Positions 9,185-17,511 of a DNA stretch of 64,000 nt are shown piece after piece. How positions within the stretch are numbered: position 1 is the first letter of the stretch; each line of letters opens with the position of its first letter. The stretch lies in assembly GCF_001613345.1 (NCBI RefSeq), contig NZ_BDCE01000065.1, positions 53,485 to 117,484 on the forward strand. Direction: 5' to 3'. This DNA comes from Nocardia uniformis NBRC 13702. Lineage in GTDB: Bacteria; Actinomycetota; Actinomycetes; Mycobacteriales; Mycobacteriaceae. Both the position numbers and the translations under genes were made by a program. Below the pieces are notes generated by a model. The model saw only the letters and a program-made list of their open reading frames with translations. It was not told where the DNA came from and ran no database searches.

Positions 9185-9477
9185 TCAGCAAGGCAGCCGC
9201 TCGCCCCGCGCGGTGCGCAACGCCAGTGGAGCAGCCACCAGCAGCACTCCTACCGGCACATTCACGAAGAATACCCAACGCCACGAACAGAATTCGGTGC
9301 AGAGTCCGCCGAGTCGCTCGCCACCGATCGCACCCAGCCCGGCGATCGCCGCGTACAGGGTCATGGCCCGCTGCCGACTTGGCCGTAGAGCACCGTCACC
9401 AGCGACAGTGCGGTGAGATGATGTGGATCTACCGAAACTATCGCCGCCGCAACCATTCCGGCGACCATTGATGGAAT
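9185..9477 (-). pseudogene. MFS drug-transporter (DHA2/EmrB type) remnant
   Basis: One frame reads LYAAIAGLGAIGG, then a TEF-SWRWVFFVNVPVG segment and a hydrophobic helix, which is the characteristic TM4-TM6 region of 14-TM EmrB/QacA transporters. The part that should come just before (TALSLVTVLYG) lies in another frame around 9390-9440. The remnant is therefore frameshifted as well as truncated at both ends. No start, no other helices and no partner gene are present. It is the only recognisable content between 9144 and 9521. Confidence 0.7.
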
Positions 9478-9521
9478 GGCGCGTTAGAATTAGGCCGGGG
9501 CCAGGTGTGGCGCTGGTGCGA

Positions 9522-10655
9522 TTACCGCACAGCACCTCTGTCCATGAGCTGTTGTGACTCTGCTTCCGACAAACCCCAATTCGTCAGTGCCGCCCGGGCA
9601 TCGCGTCCGCCGGCGTCCATCGCTGTGGGTGTGTCGAGTTGTGAGCGGCTGAATCGCGGGGCGGGGGCGGGCTGGATCAGGCCGGAGACTTCGACGAACG
9701 CGTCCCGTGCCTGATTGTGTGGGTGTTCGTGTGCTTCCCAGGGGGACAATACCGGCGTCACACAGGCATCCGAGTCGGCGAAGAGGGCGGCCCATTCGTC
9801 GCGGGTCTTGGTGCGGAACGTGTCACCGAGGAGTTTGCTTGTCTGCTCGAATCCAGTGGCGTCGAGTTGGAACGGGAGTCCCGAGGCGTCGATGCCGAGA
9901 GTGTCGAGCAGTTGCGCGTAGAACTGCGGTTCGACGCAGCCGACGGCCATGAACTTACCGTCGGCGGTTTCATAGGTGTCGTAGAAGGGTGCGGCGCCGT
10001 CGAGCATGTTCTCGCCGCGCGGGTTCGGCCACATTCCGCCGGCGCGCATGCCGTGCAGGAACGACATCAGGATGTTCGCGCCGTCGACCATGGCCGCGTC
10101 GATGACCTGGCCCCGGCCCGAGCGCTCGCGCTCATAGAGCGCGGCGAGCACGCCGAGGGCGAGGAATGTACCGCCACCGGCGAAGTCGCCCAGCAGATTC
10201 AGCGGTGCGTGCGGGCGTTCACCGGCCCGGCCGATCGGCTCGAGCGCCCCCGCGATCGCGATGTAGTTGATGTCGTGACCCGCGCGGGGAGCCAGCGGGC
10301 CCTGCTGACCCCAGCCGGTCATCCGACCGTAGATCAGCCGCGGATTCACCGCGAGCAGTGCATCGGGTCCGATACCGAGTCGTTCCGCGACCCCCGGGCG
10401 GAACCCCTCGACGAAGACATCCGCCTCCCGTGCGAAACGGTGTACGGCGGCAACGCCTTCCGGATTCTTCAGATCCACGGCGACGCTGCGTCGACCCCGA
10501 TCGAGGGGGCCCGCCGGTGCGGTGACGGCAGCCGAACCGCTTGCCCGATCGACCCGCAGTATCTGCGCGCCCAGGTCGGCGAGGATCATGCAGCCGAACG
10601 GCGCCGGAGCGAGACTTGCGATTTCGACTACTTTGACTCCGGTCAGAGGACCCAT
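9522..10655 (-). CDS. Alpha-methylacyl-CoA racemase (class III CoA-transferase fold)
   Basis: This 377-aa protein has the CaiB/BaiF fold. The N-terminus (VKVVEIASLAPAPFGCMILADLGA) is typical of alpha-methylacyl-CoA racemases. The racemase catalytic residues of the Mcr family can be placed: His in RAGHDINY, Asp in LLGDFAGGG, and Glu in VGCVEPQFY. This favours racemase over formyl-CoA transferase. It would convert (2R)- to (2S)-2-methylacyl-CoA so that beta-oxidation can proceed. It is the last gene of a minus-strand cluster encoding the remaining beta-oxidation steps and lies 35 bp downstream of the acyl-CoA dehydrogenase gene. Confidence 0.85.
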   Translation of the reverse strand: MGPLTGVKVVEIASLAPAPFGCMILADLGAQILRVDRASGSAAVTAPAGPLDRGRRSVAVDLKNPEGVAAVHRFAREADVFVEGFRPGVAERLGIGPDALLAVNPRLIYGRMTGWGQQGPLAPRAGHDINYIAIAGALEPIGRAGERPHAPLNLLGDFAGGGTFLALGVLAALYERERSGRGQVIDAAMVDGANILMSFLHGMRAGGMWPNPRGENMLDGAAPFYDTYETADGKFMAVGCVEPQFYAQLLDTLGIDASGLPFQLDATGFEQTSKLLGDTFRTKTRDEWAALFADSDACVTPVLSPWEAHEHPHNQARDAFVEVSGLIQPAPAPRFSRSQLDTPTAMDAGGRDARAALTNWGLSEAESQQLMDRGAVR

Positions 10656-10690
10656 CGTCGATTCACTTTCTGTCGAGAGTTATGGGGCGA

Positions 10691-11839
10691 CTACAGGCTT
10701 CGTGAAATCAGTTCCTTCATGATCTCGCTGGTGCCGCCGTAGATCTTCTGGATGCGCGAGTCGGCGTACATGCGGGCGATCGGGTACTCCGTCATATAGC
10801 CGTAGCCGCCGAATACCTGCACGCAGCGGTCGACCACGGTGCACTGCTGCTCGGTGAGCCACCATTTCGCCTTGGCCGCGGTCGTGATGTCGAGTTCGCT
10901 TTTCAGATGCTTTTCGACGCAGTCGTCGAGAAAGCTCCAGCACACCGAGGCGAGCGTGTCGCATTCGGCCAGCACGAACTTCGTGTTCTGGAAGGCGAAC
11001 AGTGGTTTGTTGAAGGCGGTGCGTTCCCGCGCGTAGTCGACGGTCACCTGTACCGCCTTCTCGACGGTCGCGGCCGCCGAGACCGCCAGCAGGAGCCGTT
11101 CCTGGGGGAGCTGGTGCATGAGCTGGACGAAGCCCAGCCCCTCGTCGCTGCCCAGGAGGTTCGACCGGGGGACGCGCACATTCTCGAAATTGAGTTCACA
11201 GGTGTCCTGGCCGTGCTGGCCGACCTTCTCCAGATTCCGGCCGCGCGAGAAACCCGGCAGATCCGCGGTTTCCACGCCGATCAGCGAGATATCGCCGATG
11301 CTGCCCTCGTCACCGGTTTTGGCCACCACGAGGACGAGATCGCACAGGAATCCGTTGGAGATGAAGGTCTTCGCGCCGTTGATGACATAGTCGTCACCTT
11401 CTTTGACCGCGCGCGTCTTGACGTTCTGCAGATCCGATCCGGTGCCGGGCTCGGTCATCGCGATGGCGGCGATCATCTCGCCGCTGGCCATCTTCGGCAA
11501 CCAGGCGCGTTTCTGTTCCTCGGTACCGTACGCGTTGATGTAGTGCGCGATGATGCCGCTGTGCAGCACGCCGCCGAAGCTCGGCGCGAGGGCCCGCACC
11601 TGTTCGATCGCGATCACGGCCTCATGGGCGAAATCCCCACCGCCGCCGTCATATTCCTCGGGAATGCTGGCGCACAGCAGGCCAAGCTGCCCCGCCGTGG
11701 TCCAGACTTCCCGGTCGACATGTTGCTGTTTTCCCCAGCGAGCTTCGTGCGGGGCACAGAATTTCGCGAAGAAGCCGCCGGCGAGTTCGGCGACTTGATC
11801 GAGCTCCTCGTTCATCCAATGGGGTCGGTGGGTGGTCAC
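10691..11839 (-). CDS. Acyl-CoA dehydrogenase, long/branched-chain type
   Basis: This FAD-dependent acyl-CoA dehydrogenase (382 aa) introduces the 2,3-double bond. Visible signatures are AMTEPGTGSD (FAD/substrate), VFGGYGYMTEYP and the C-terminal KIYGGTSEIMKELI. The position of the short-chain-type catalytic Glu is Gly (YGGTSE). LPQERLL in the preceding helix matches the long-chain/isovaleryl type, where the base lies there. The reading frame extends to 11923, but a GTG at 11839 makes a GTGA overlap with the upstream hydrolase and begins the normal N-terminus. It most likely works on the product of the downstream racemase. Confidence 0.87.
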   Translation of the reverse strand: MTTHRPHWMNEELDQVAELAGGFFAKFCAPHEARWGKQQHVDREVWTTAGQLGLLCASIPEEYDGGGGDFAHEAVIAIEQVRALAPSFGGVLHSGIIAHYINAYGTEEQKRAWLPKMASGEMIAAIAMTEPGTGSDLQNVKTRAVKEGDDYVINGAKTFISNGFLCDLVLVVAKTGDEGSIGDISLIGVETADLPGFSRGRNLEKVGQHGQDTCELNFENVRVPRSNLLGSDEGLGFVQLMHQLPQERLLLAVSAAATVEKAVQVTVDYARERTAFNKPLFAFQNTKFVLAECDTLASVCWSFLDDCVEKHLKSELDITTAAKAKWWLTEQQCTVVDRCVQVFGGYGYMTEYPIARMYADSRIQKIYGGTSEIMKELISRSL

Positions 11840-12705
11840 GAGATCTCCTTGGTGTCGGTCGACATGGTCGCGAATTCCCTTGCGAGACGGGCTATGACGG
11901 TGGCCGCGTCGAGTTGCGGGCAATGGCCGGCGTGTGGCAGCACGACGAGCCTGCTGCCCGGATTGGCATCGCGAAGAATTCGGCTGGTCGATACCGGTAC
12001 CAGCCGATCCCGCGCGCCGTGTACGACGACCATCGGGACGGCCACACCGCCGTGATTCCGGGTGCGGTCGAGCTCCCTTTTGAACTCCGCTCCCTGGCGT
12101 GCCAGCCGGCGGGCCTCGATCGGGTCGTCGGCACCATCCGCCAGTTGCCTGATAACAGCGGGTTCGATGGCCGATCTGCGTCCGTACAGCAGGTGGCTCA
12201 GCGCCCGTTCGACCAGAACCCGATGCACAGCGCGCGGCATCCGGATCCTGGCGGCCAGGCCGATGGCCGCGATCAGCGGCCTCAGACCGGCCGAAACCAA
12301 AGGCTTCCAGGTGATTCCCGCGGTATCGAGGGCCAGCACGGCGGTGATGGGCAGCTCACTGTTGCGGCACGCGCGCAGGGCCGTGGCCGCGCCGAGTGAA
12401 TTCCCCACCAGCACAACCGCGTCAGAGCGACCGTGGTGCTGGATCACGGCGCCGAGGAACGAATCGAGCTGCGGCATGAGCTCGCCCGGGCGCAGCGGAT
12501 CCGCCTCCCCGAAGCCGGGCAGGTCGACGGCGACCGCCGACTGCCCGGCCTGGTGCATCGAGTCCAGGACCCGCCGCCAGATTTCCGATGTGTTCGCGAA
12601 TCCGTGTACCAGCACGATCGTGGGACCGGCGCCCGCCACCACCAACTCCCGGGTACCGAATCCCGCGTAGGTCACGCGTCGCTCGACGATGAACGACGTG
12701 CTCAT
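11836..12705 (-). CDS. Alpha/beta hydrolase of the beta-oxidation cluster
   Basis: This alpha/beta-hydrolase of 289 aa has HGFANTSEIW near the N-terminus, the DLPGFGEAD strand, a nucleophile elbow GNSLGA, an Asp in HGARDRLVP and the catalytic His in HAGHCPQLD. The family includes esterases, thioesterases and C-C hydrolases; the role here is open. It could release substrate from an ester or hydrolyse a dead-end CoA thioester. The ATG at 12705 shares one base with the TAA of the upstream SDR (TAATG), and its stop overlaps the dehydrogenase start, so it is translationally coupled on both sides. A longer frame to 13239 overlaps the SDR and is rejected. Confidence 0.82.
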   Translation of the reverse strand: MSTSFIVERRVTYAGFGTRELVVAGAGPTIVLVHGFANTSEIWRRVLDSMHQAGQSAVAVDLPGFGEADPLRPGELMPQLDSFLGAVIQHHGRSDAVVLVGNSLGAATALRACRNSELPITAVLALDTAGITWKPLVSAGLRPLIAAIGLAARIRMPRAVHRVLVERALSHLLYGRRSAIEPAVIRQLADGADDPIEARRLARQGAEFKRELDRTRNHGGVAVPMVVVHGARDRLVPVSTSRILRDANPGSRLVVLPHAGHCPQLDAATVIARLAREFATMSTDTKEIS

Positions 12706-13583
12706 TACGACCAGCGATCGAACTGCCCGGGCAGCTCGTCGAGCAGCCAGGGGCCTTCGGTTTCCACGGTCTCCTTGAACGTCCAGCCTTCCAGCAGCGA
12801 GACGGCCCCGCCCTGCACCGCGAGCACCTTGCCGTTCAGCGGGCACTTCTCGCTCGCCAGGTAGGCGACGACGGGCGCGATGTTCGCCGGGCTGAAGGCG
12901 TCGAACTCGCCGTCGGGCACCTCTTCGGCGAAGATGGCGCTCATTCCCGGGGTGGCCAGGGTGAGCCGGGTGCGGGCCACCGGGGCGATCGCGTTCACCC
13001 GCACGCCGTAGCGCGAGAGTTCCTCGGCGGCAACGAGTGTCATGGCCGCGATGCCCGCCTTGGCCGCGGCGTAATTGACCTGGCCGGGTAGCGTCGAGAA
13101 GGTGCCCGACGCCGAGGCGGTATTGATCACCGCGGCATTGCGCGGAGTACCGGCCTTCGACTGCTCCTTCCAATACACCGCCGCGTGCCGCAACAGGTTG
13201 AAGTGACCGTTCAGGTGCACACCCAGGACCGAGTCCCACTGCGACTTGTCGATACCCGCGATGAACCCATCGCGCAGAATGCCCGCATTGTTCACCACGA
13301 CATCGAGTCCGCCGAACTCCGATATCGCTTGGTCGACAAGACGTTTCGCGCCATCCCAGTCGGCGACGCTGTCGGTGTTGGCGATCGCCGCGCCACCCGC
13401 GGCGACAATCTCGTCGACGACCTCCTGCGCGGGACCGGCGTCGGAGCCGCTGCCGTCATTACCGCCACCGAGATCGTTGACGACGACGCTCGCGCCCTCC
13501 CTGGCCAGTAGCAGCGCGTGTTCCCGGCCGATGCCGCGCCCGGCACCGGTGACGATGGCGACCCGATTGTCCATTGATCCCAT
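12705..13583 (-). CDS. SDR, (3R)-hydroxyacyl-CoA dehydrogenase of MFE2/17beta-HSD4 type
   Basis: This 292-aa SDR has the cofactor motif TGAGRGIGREHALLLA followed by VVVNDLGG. That pairing is typical of the dehydrogenase part of peroxisomal multifunctional enzyme type 2 and of the actinobacterial Hsd4A group. NNAGILRD, the Ser of NTASASG and YAAAK complete the active site. Such enzymes oxidise 3-hydroxyacyl-CoA intermediates, including sterol side chains. It is flanked by SRPBCC and hydrolase genes in the same operon. The start could be the ATG at 13583 or at 13574; both keep the full fold. Confidence 0.86.
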   Translation of the reverse strand: MGSMDNRVAIVTGAGRGIGREHALLLAREGASVVVNDLGGGNDGSGSDAGPAQEVVDEIVAAGGAAIANTDSVADWDGAKRLVDQAISEFGGLDVVVNNAGILRDGFIAGIDKSQWDSVLGVHLNGHFNLLRHAAVYWKEQSKAGTPRNAAVINTASASGTFSTLPGQVNYAAAKAGIAAMTLVAAEELSRYGVRVNAIAPVARTRLTLATPGMSAIFAEEVPDGEFDAFSPANIAPVVAYLASEKCPLNGKVLAVQGGAVSLLEGWTFKETVETEGPWLLDELPGQFDRWS

Positions 13584-13613
13584 GTGAATTCCCTTGTCTA
13601 CGTGGCTGAGTGG

Positions 13614-14045
13614 TCAGGCGACGAGAGCGGCGAGCCGTTCCAGCGAGGCGTCGAGTTCCTTGAGCGCGGTCCGCTCGATCGCCTTGCCGATGGCGCCGAC
13701 CATCATCTGGCTGATGAATTCGGCGTCGATCCTCGTCACCGACCCGGCGTCATGGGCCTGGACCGACAGCGTGAAGGTGACCTTCGCGTTCGCCATGCCG
13801 ACGCCGGAGATGGTGAAGGTCTTGGGGGCGTCGTATTCGGTGACGGTCCAGGTGATGGTGTTGGGCATACCCATGATCGAGAGAATCTCGTTCATCGTGG
13901 AACCCTGTGACACCTGGGTGGGCGGCTCGTCTTTCCACTTGGTGTGCATGGTGTTCCATTCCGCGTTGCGGCTGGGGTCGGCGAGGATCGCCCACACTTT
14001 GTCCGGGGTGGCCGCGATTTCCTTGGATGCCGAAGCGAGTGCCAT
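13614..14045 (-). CDS. SRPBCC (polyketide cyclase/START-like) family protein
   Basis: This 143-aa protein has the helix-grip SRPBCC pattern: an N-terminal strand, ATPDKVWAILADPSRNAEWNT, a central beta-sheet and a long C-terminal helix (AIGKAIERTALKELDASLERL). Proteins of this fold bind hydrophobic ligands such as lipids, sterols or polyketides. There are no catalytic residues that can be assigned. Its place between the thiolase and SDR genes suggests a carrier or chaperone for a hydrophobic acyl-CoA intermediate; that is inference. Confidence 0.8.
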   Translation of the reverse strand: MALASASKEIAATPDKVWAILADPSRNAEWNTMHTKWKDEPPTQVSQGSTMNEILSIMGMPNTITWTVTEYDAPKTFTISGVGMANAKVTFTLSVQAHDAGSVTRIDAEFISQMMVGAIGKAIERTALKELDASLERLAALVA

Positions 14046-14099
14046 GAGTTGTTCCCTTCTCGAAATATGTTGTCGGATTCTGTGTTTGACGCAGTCGGA

Positions 14100-15299
14100 T
14101 CAGCGTTCGGCCGGGCGGTAGGCGGTCACCACGACCGAGCCGCCGAGGCCGATATTGTGTGCCAGCGCGACTTTCGCCCCCGCCACCTGACGCTTGTCGG
14201 CGAGACCGCGCAGCTGCCAGGTCAATTCGGCGGTCTGCGCCAAACCGGTGGCACCGAGCGGATGTCCCTTGGAGATCAGGCCACCGGACGGGTTGACCAC
14301 CCAGCGACCGCCGTAGGTGGTGTCACCGGCGTCGACGAGCTTGTGCGCCTCGCCCTCGCCGGCCAACCCGAGCGCCTCGTAGGTGAGCAGTTCGTTGGGT
14401 GCGAAGCAGTCGTGCAACTCGATCACGTCGATGTCCTCGGGACCGAGCTGCGCCTGCTCGTACACGCGCTGGGCGGCGGTGCGGCTCATATCCGCGCCGA
14501 CCAGCGTGATCAGGCTGGCGCTGTCGAGGGTGCCGGGAAGATCGGTGACCAGCGACTGACCGACGATCTCGATCGCCTGACCTGCGAGATCGTTGTCCTC
14601 GACGAACCGCTCGCTGGCCAGGATGGCCGCGCCCGACCCGTCGGAGGTCGGCGAACACATCGGCCTGGTCAGCCCGGCCGCGGCATACACCATCTTGTCC
14701 GCCTTGATCTGATCCTCGGTGTAGTCGTCCTGGAACTGCGCGTACGGGTTGTGCACGGAGTGCCGATGGTTCTTGGCTGCGATCTTCACGAAATGTTCCG
14801 GCGTGGAGCCGTACTTCTCGTTGTGTTCGAGTCCGGCGGCGCCGAACATCCACGGCGCGGGCGGGAACGCGATCTCGCGCAGTTCCGCCATGGCCAGCAG
14901 GTGGCGCTGCATGGGCGGCTCGCGGTCGTCGAAGGTGGAGCCGAGCGAGCCGGGCTGCATCTTCTCGAACCCGATGGCCAGCGTGCAGTCGGCCATCCCG
15001 CTCCGAATAGCTTGGGCGGCAAGGAACATCGCACTCGAACCGGTCGAGCAGTTGCTGTTCACATTGAACACCGGGATGCCGGTCATACCGAGCCCGTAGA
15101 CGGCGCGGTGACCGGAGCAGGAATCGCCGTAGCAGTAGCCCGCGTAGGCCTGCTCGACTTTGTCGTAGGCGATGCCCGCGTCCGCGAGCGCCTTGGTGCC
15201 GGATTCCAAGGCCATGGCCGGGTAATCCCAGTCGGCGCGGCGGCCGGGCTTCTCGAATTTCGTCAAACCGACACCGACGACGTAGACGCGATTGGTCAT
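14100..15299 (-). CDS. SCPx-type thiolase / lipid-transfer protein (Ltp1-like)
   Basis: This 399-aa protein belongs to the non-decarboxylating, SCPx-type thiolase family, which cleaves 3-ketoacyl-CoA, often with branched or sterol side chains. Seen are the early VNSNCSTGSSA with the nucleophilic Cys, ELHDCFAPNE and NPSGGLISKGHPLGATG with the catalytic His. It strongly recalls mycobacterial Ltp1 (Rv2790c), including the start VYVVGVGLTKFEKPG. The ATG at 15299 is preferred over a longer frame to 15332. In this operon it performs the last step of a beta-oxidation round. Confidence 0.9.
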   Translation of the reverse strand: MTNRVYVVGVGLTKFEKPGRRADWDYPAMALESGTKALADAGIAYDKVEQAYAGYCYGDSCSGHRAVYGLGMTGIPVFNVNSNCSTGSSAMFLAAQAIRSGMADCTLAIGFEKMQPGSLGSTFDDREPPMQRHLLAMAELREIAFPPAPWMFGAAGLEHNEKYGSTPEHFVKIAAKNHRHSVHNPYAQFQDDYTEDQIKADKMVYAAAGLTRPMCSPTSDGSGAAILASERFVEDNDLAGQAIEIVGQSLVTDLPGTLDSASLITLVGADMSRTAAQRVYEQAQLGPEDIDVIELHDCFAPNELLTYEALGLAGEGEAHKLVDAGDTTYGGRWVVNPSGGLISKGHPLGATGLAQTAELTWQLRGLADKRQVAGAKVALAHNIGLGGSVVVTAYRPAER

Positions 15300-15352
15300 T
15301 GGTCGAACTCCTCTGCCTGAAGGTCGTGGCATAGCCGTTGTGGTCCAGTGGA

Positions 15353-16210
15353 TTACGCGATTTCGGCAATGCCGTCGCGAATGAGCGCGTCGCCATCGCC
15401 GCTCGCGCTTTCGAACGCGTAGACCCTGCGATCCTCGGTGTCACCGGTGCGCCAGATCGAGGTGGTGATGATCTGCTCCGGACGGGCGGGCTTGCTGAAC
15501 CGCACCGCGAGGCGTCGCAACCGGGCCGGGTCGTCGAGCGCTACCTGCGAGAGCACCGCGTGTGAGGTGAAGGCCATGGTGCACAGCCCGTGGATGATGA
15601 TGCCGGGCAGCCCCATCTGCCTGGCGAATTCGTCATCCAGGTGGATGGGCATCGGATCGCCCGCTGGTTCGGCGTAACGGAAGGTCTGATCCTTGTCGAA
15701 CCGCTGCTCGACCACGAAGTCGGCCGCACGGTCGCGCAGCGCCTCATCGAAAGTGTGTGTGGGAGCGGTGATTCCGGCCTCGCGCGGCCAGACGCCGCCC
15801 TTGAAGAAGCCGGTGAAGTACTGCTCGTTGACCAGCGCGCCGGCCGCGTCCCGCGTTTCGCCGAGGGTGGTCACCACGACGCCGGTCGACTTGCCGTGGA
15901 TGCCGACGACCTTGGACCGCACCCGCAGCGTCTCGCCGGGCACGATCGGACGGTGGAAGCGGAAGTCCTGCTCACCGTGCAGGATTCGGAACATCAGCTC
16001 GTCGGGCACCACGGACAACGTCTGGTCGGCCATGTCGGTCAACGCGGGGACCACCGCGAAAACCGGGGGCGCGAAGGTGCCGTCCAGGTGCTGGGCGATC
16101 GGGTCGTTGGTCGCCTCGGCGTAGGCGATCGAGCGTTGCTTCTCGACCGGGAACTCGATCTCGGGCCCCCACACACCGATGCCGGCGATATCGAATACGT
16201 GCTCGGACAT
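15353..16210 (-). CDS. MaoC-family (2-enoyl-CoA hydratase 2) dehydratase
   Basis: This 285-aa protein is a double hot-dog fold MaoC-like hydratase. The C-terminal half carries the hydratase-2 motif (YAEPAGDPMPIHLDD then GLPGIIIHGL), with the Asp and His that activate water. The N-terminal half is a degenerate hot dog. It would hydrate the 2-enoyl-CoA made by the acyl-CoA dehydrogenase to a (3R)-hydroxyacyl-CoA, matching the stereochemistry of the MFE2-type SDR in the same operon. It is the first gene of the minus-strand cluster, divergent from the AraC regulator. Confidence 0.87.
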   Translation of the reverse strand: MSEHVFDIAGIGVWGPEIEFPVEKQRSIAYAEATNDPIAQHLDGTFAPPVFAVVPALTDMADQTLSVVPDELMFRILHGEQDFRFHRPIVPGETLRVRSKVVGIHGKSTGVVVTTLGETRDAAGALVNEQYFTGFFKGGVWPREAGITAPTHTFDEALRDRAADFVVEQRFDKDQTFRYAEPAGDPMPIHLDDEFARQMGLPGIIIHGLCTMAFTSHAVLSQVALDDPARLRRLAVRFSKPARPEQIITTSIWRTGDTEDRRVYAFESASGDGDALIRDGIAEIA

Positions 16211-16227
16211 TCACCATCCTCCTCGCG

Positions 16228-16349
16228 TCACAGAGTCGTGCGTGGCCGCAAGCACGGCCGCATCGCTCGTCCCTCGAGCCTATGAACTGGGAAGATCGCC
16301 GGAAATGACTCGACTTCGCATGGTTTGTGACAGAAACGTGCATGGCCGC
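16228..16349. promoter_or_regulatory. Paired 22-bp direct repeats in divergent promoter
   Basis: Two copies at 16228-16249 and 16328-16349 share ACAGA and CGTGC-TGGCCGC at identical spacing (18 of 22 positions). They are exactly 100 bp apart in the gap between the MaoC operon and the AraC-type gene. Paired direct repeats are the usual site form for AraC-family proteins, so this is a good candidate for the operator. Confidence 0.5.
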
Positions 16350-16381
16350 TTTGGTAGGTTGCCGACACGGAAGGAGAGACG

Positions 16382-17380
16382 ATGGCGACGCGCACCGTGG
16401 CGATCCAGTTCATTCGTGCCGCGATGACGACCGCCGCCGCGCGCGGCATCGACATCCGCGGCGCACTGCGTGCGGCGCGCATCACTCCCGAAATGATCGG
16501 CCACGACCGGGTCCGCGTCACCGAGGCGCAGGCCGCCCGCATCGTGCGAGCGTTGTGGGAGCTCACCGAGGACGAGCTGGCCGGGCTCGGTCCACGGCCG
16601 ATTCCGCGTGGCACCTTCCGGATGATCAGCTACGGCGTCGTACACGCGCCCGACCTGCGTACCGCGCTGACCCGCTTCACCGAATTCGTCGCCCTCAGCA
16701 CCGAAGCCCGTGCCACGCTGACCGTGGACGGCTCCCAGGCTCGGGTAGTGATGCACGGCGATCCGGCGAAACCACTGGATCCACTAGTCGTCGATATAGC
16801 GGTCGCGGTCATCCACCGATTCGCATCGTGGCTGATACGCAAGCAAATACCGCTCACGGCAGTGGAATTGCCGTATCCGGCACCACCTTACGAGTCCGAA
16901 TATCGGCTCATCTACGGTGTCACACCCACTTTCGACACGACCGGCACCGGTTTCGCCTTCGACTCGATGTACCTGTCGATACCGGTCGTTCGCACCGAAG
17001 CGGAGCTGGACGAATTCCTGCGCACCGCGCCGGCCGGGCTGCTGTTCCGCAACCGCTACGACGTGACCACTGCCGATCGGGTGCGAAACATACTGGAGCG
17101 CAACACTTCTACCGATTGGCTCGCCGCGGAGGATGTCGCCAAGCGGCTGTCGCTGAGCGCCCAGCATGTGCGCCGTCTGCTGCGCGAAGAGGGAACCTCG
17201 TACCGGACGATCCAGGAAGACATCCTGCGCGATCGCGCCATCGAAAGCCTGGTCCAGGGCCAGGAGACCATCGAGGAACTCTCCGAACGGCTCGGCTACT
17301 CCGAGCCGAGCGCCTTCCGCCGCGCTTTCCGCCGGTGGACCGGCATCGCACCCGGCTCGTATCGCCTCGACTCGCGCTGA
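16382..17380 (+). CDS. AraC-family transcriptional regulator
   Basis: This 332-aa regulator has an N-terminal arabinose-binding-like domain (about residues 20-200) and a C-terminal AraC DNA-binding domain. The first helix-turn-helix lies near LAAEDVAKRLSLSAQHVRRLL and the second ends in SERLGYSEPSAFRRAFRRW. The start ATG follows AAGGAGAG. It is divergent from the MaoC-thiolase-SDR-dehydrogenase-racemase operon and is probably its regulator. It has the same architecture as the VirS-like protein at 6742, but the two are clearly different in sequence. Confidence 0.85.
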   Translation: MATRTVAIQFIRAAMTTAAARGIDIRGALRAARITPEMIGHDRVRVTEAQAARIVRALWELTEDELAGLGPRPIPRGTFRMISYGVVHAPDLRTALTRFTEFVALSTEARATLTVDGSQARVVMHGDPAKPLDPLVVDIAVAVIHRFASWLIRKQIPLTAVELPYPAPPYESEYRLIYGVTPTFDTTGTGFAFDSMYLSIPVVRTEAELDEFLRTAPAGLLFRNRYDVTTADRVRNILERNTSTDWLAAEDVAKRLSLSAQHVRRLLREEGTSYRTIQEDILRDRAIESLVQGQETIEELSERLGYSEPSAFRRAFRRWTGIAPGSYRLDSR

Positions 17381-17511
17381 TCGCCGACACCCCGCGACCG
17401 GCCGGATCATGCGCGGTGTGGTCACACACTGCGCGCATTGCGGTCATCGGCACGCGCCCGCGGTGTGCGTAGCGTCACATCTCGGTTAGCGATGCGGCTG
17501 AGAGGGAGACC

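Noticed and set aside
12706..13239. N-terminal extension of the cluster hydrolase
   Set aside because: It is the upstream SDR gene read in another frame. The TAATG junction fixes the start at 12705.
17430..17445. GTGTGgtCACAC palindrome before the acyl-CoA ligase
   Set aside because: The dyad is short (5 bp) and lies in a repetitive GC/GT stretch, which is not enough to call an operator.
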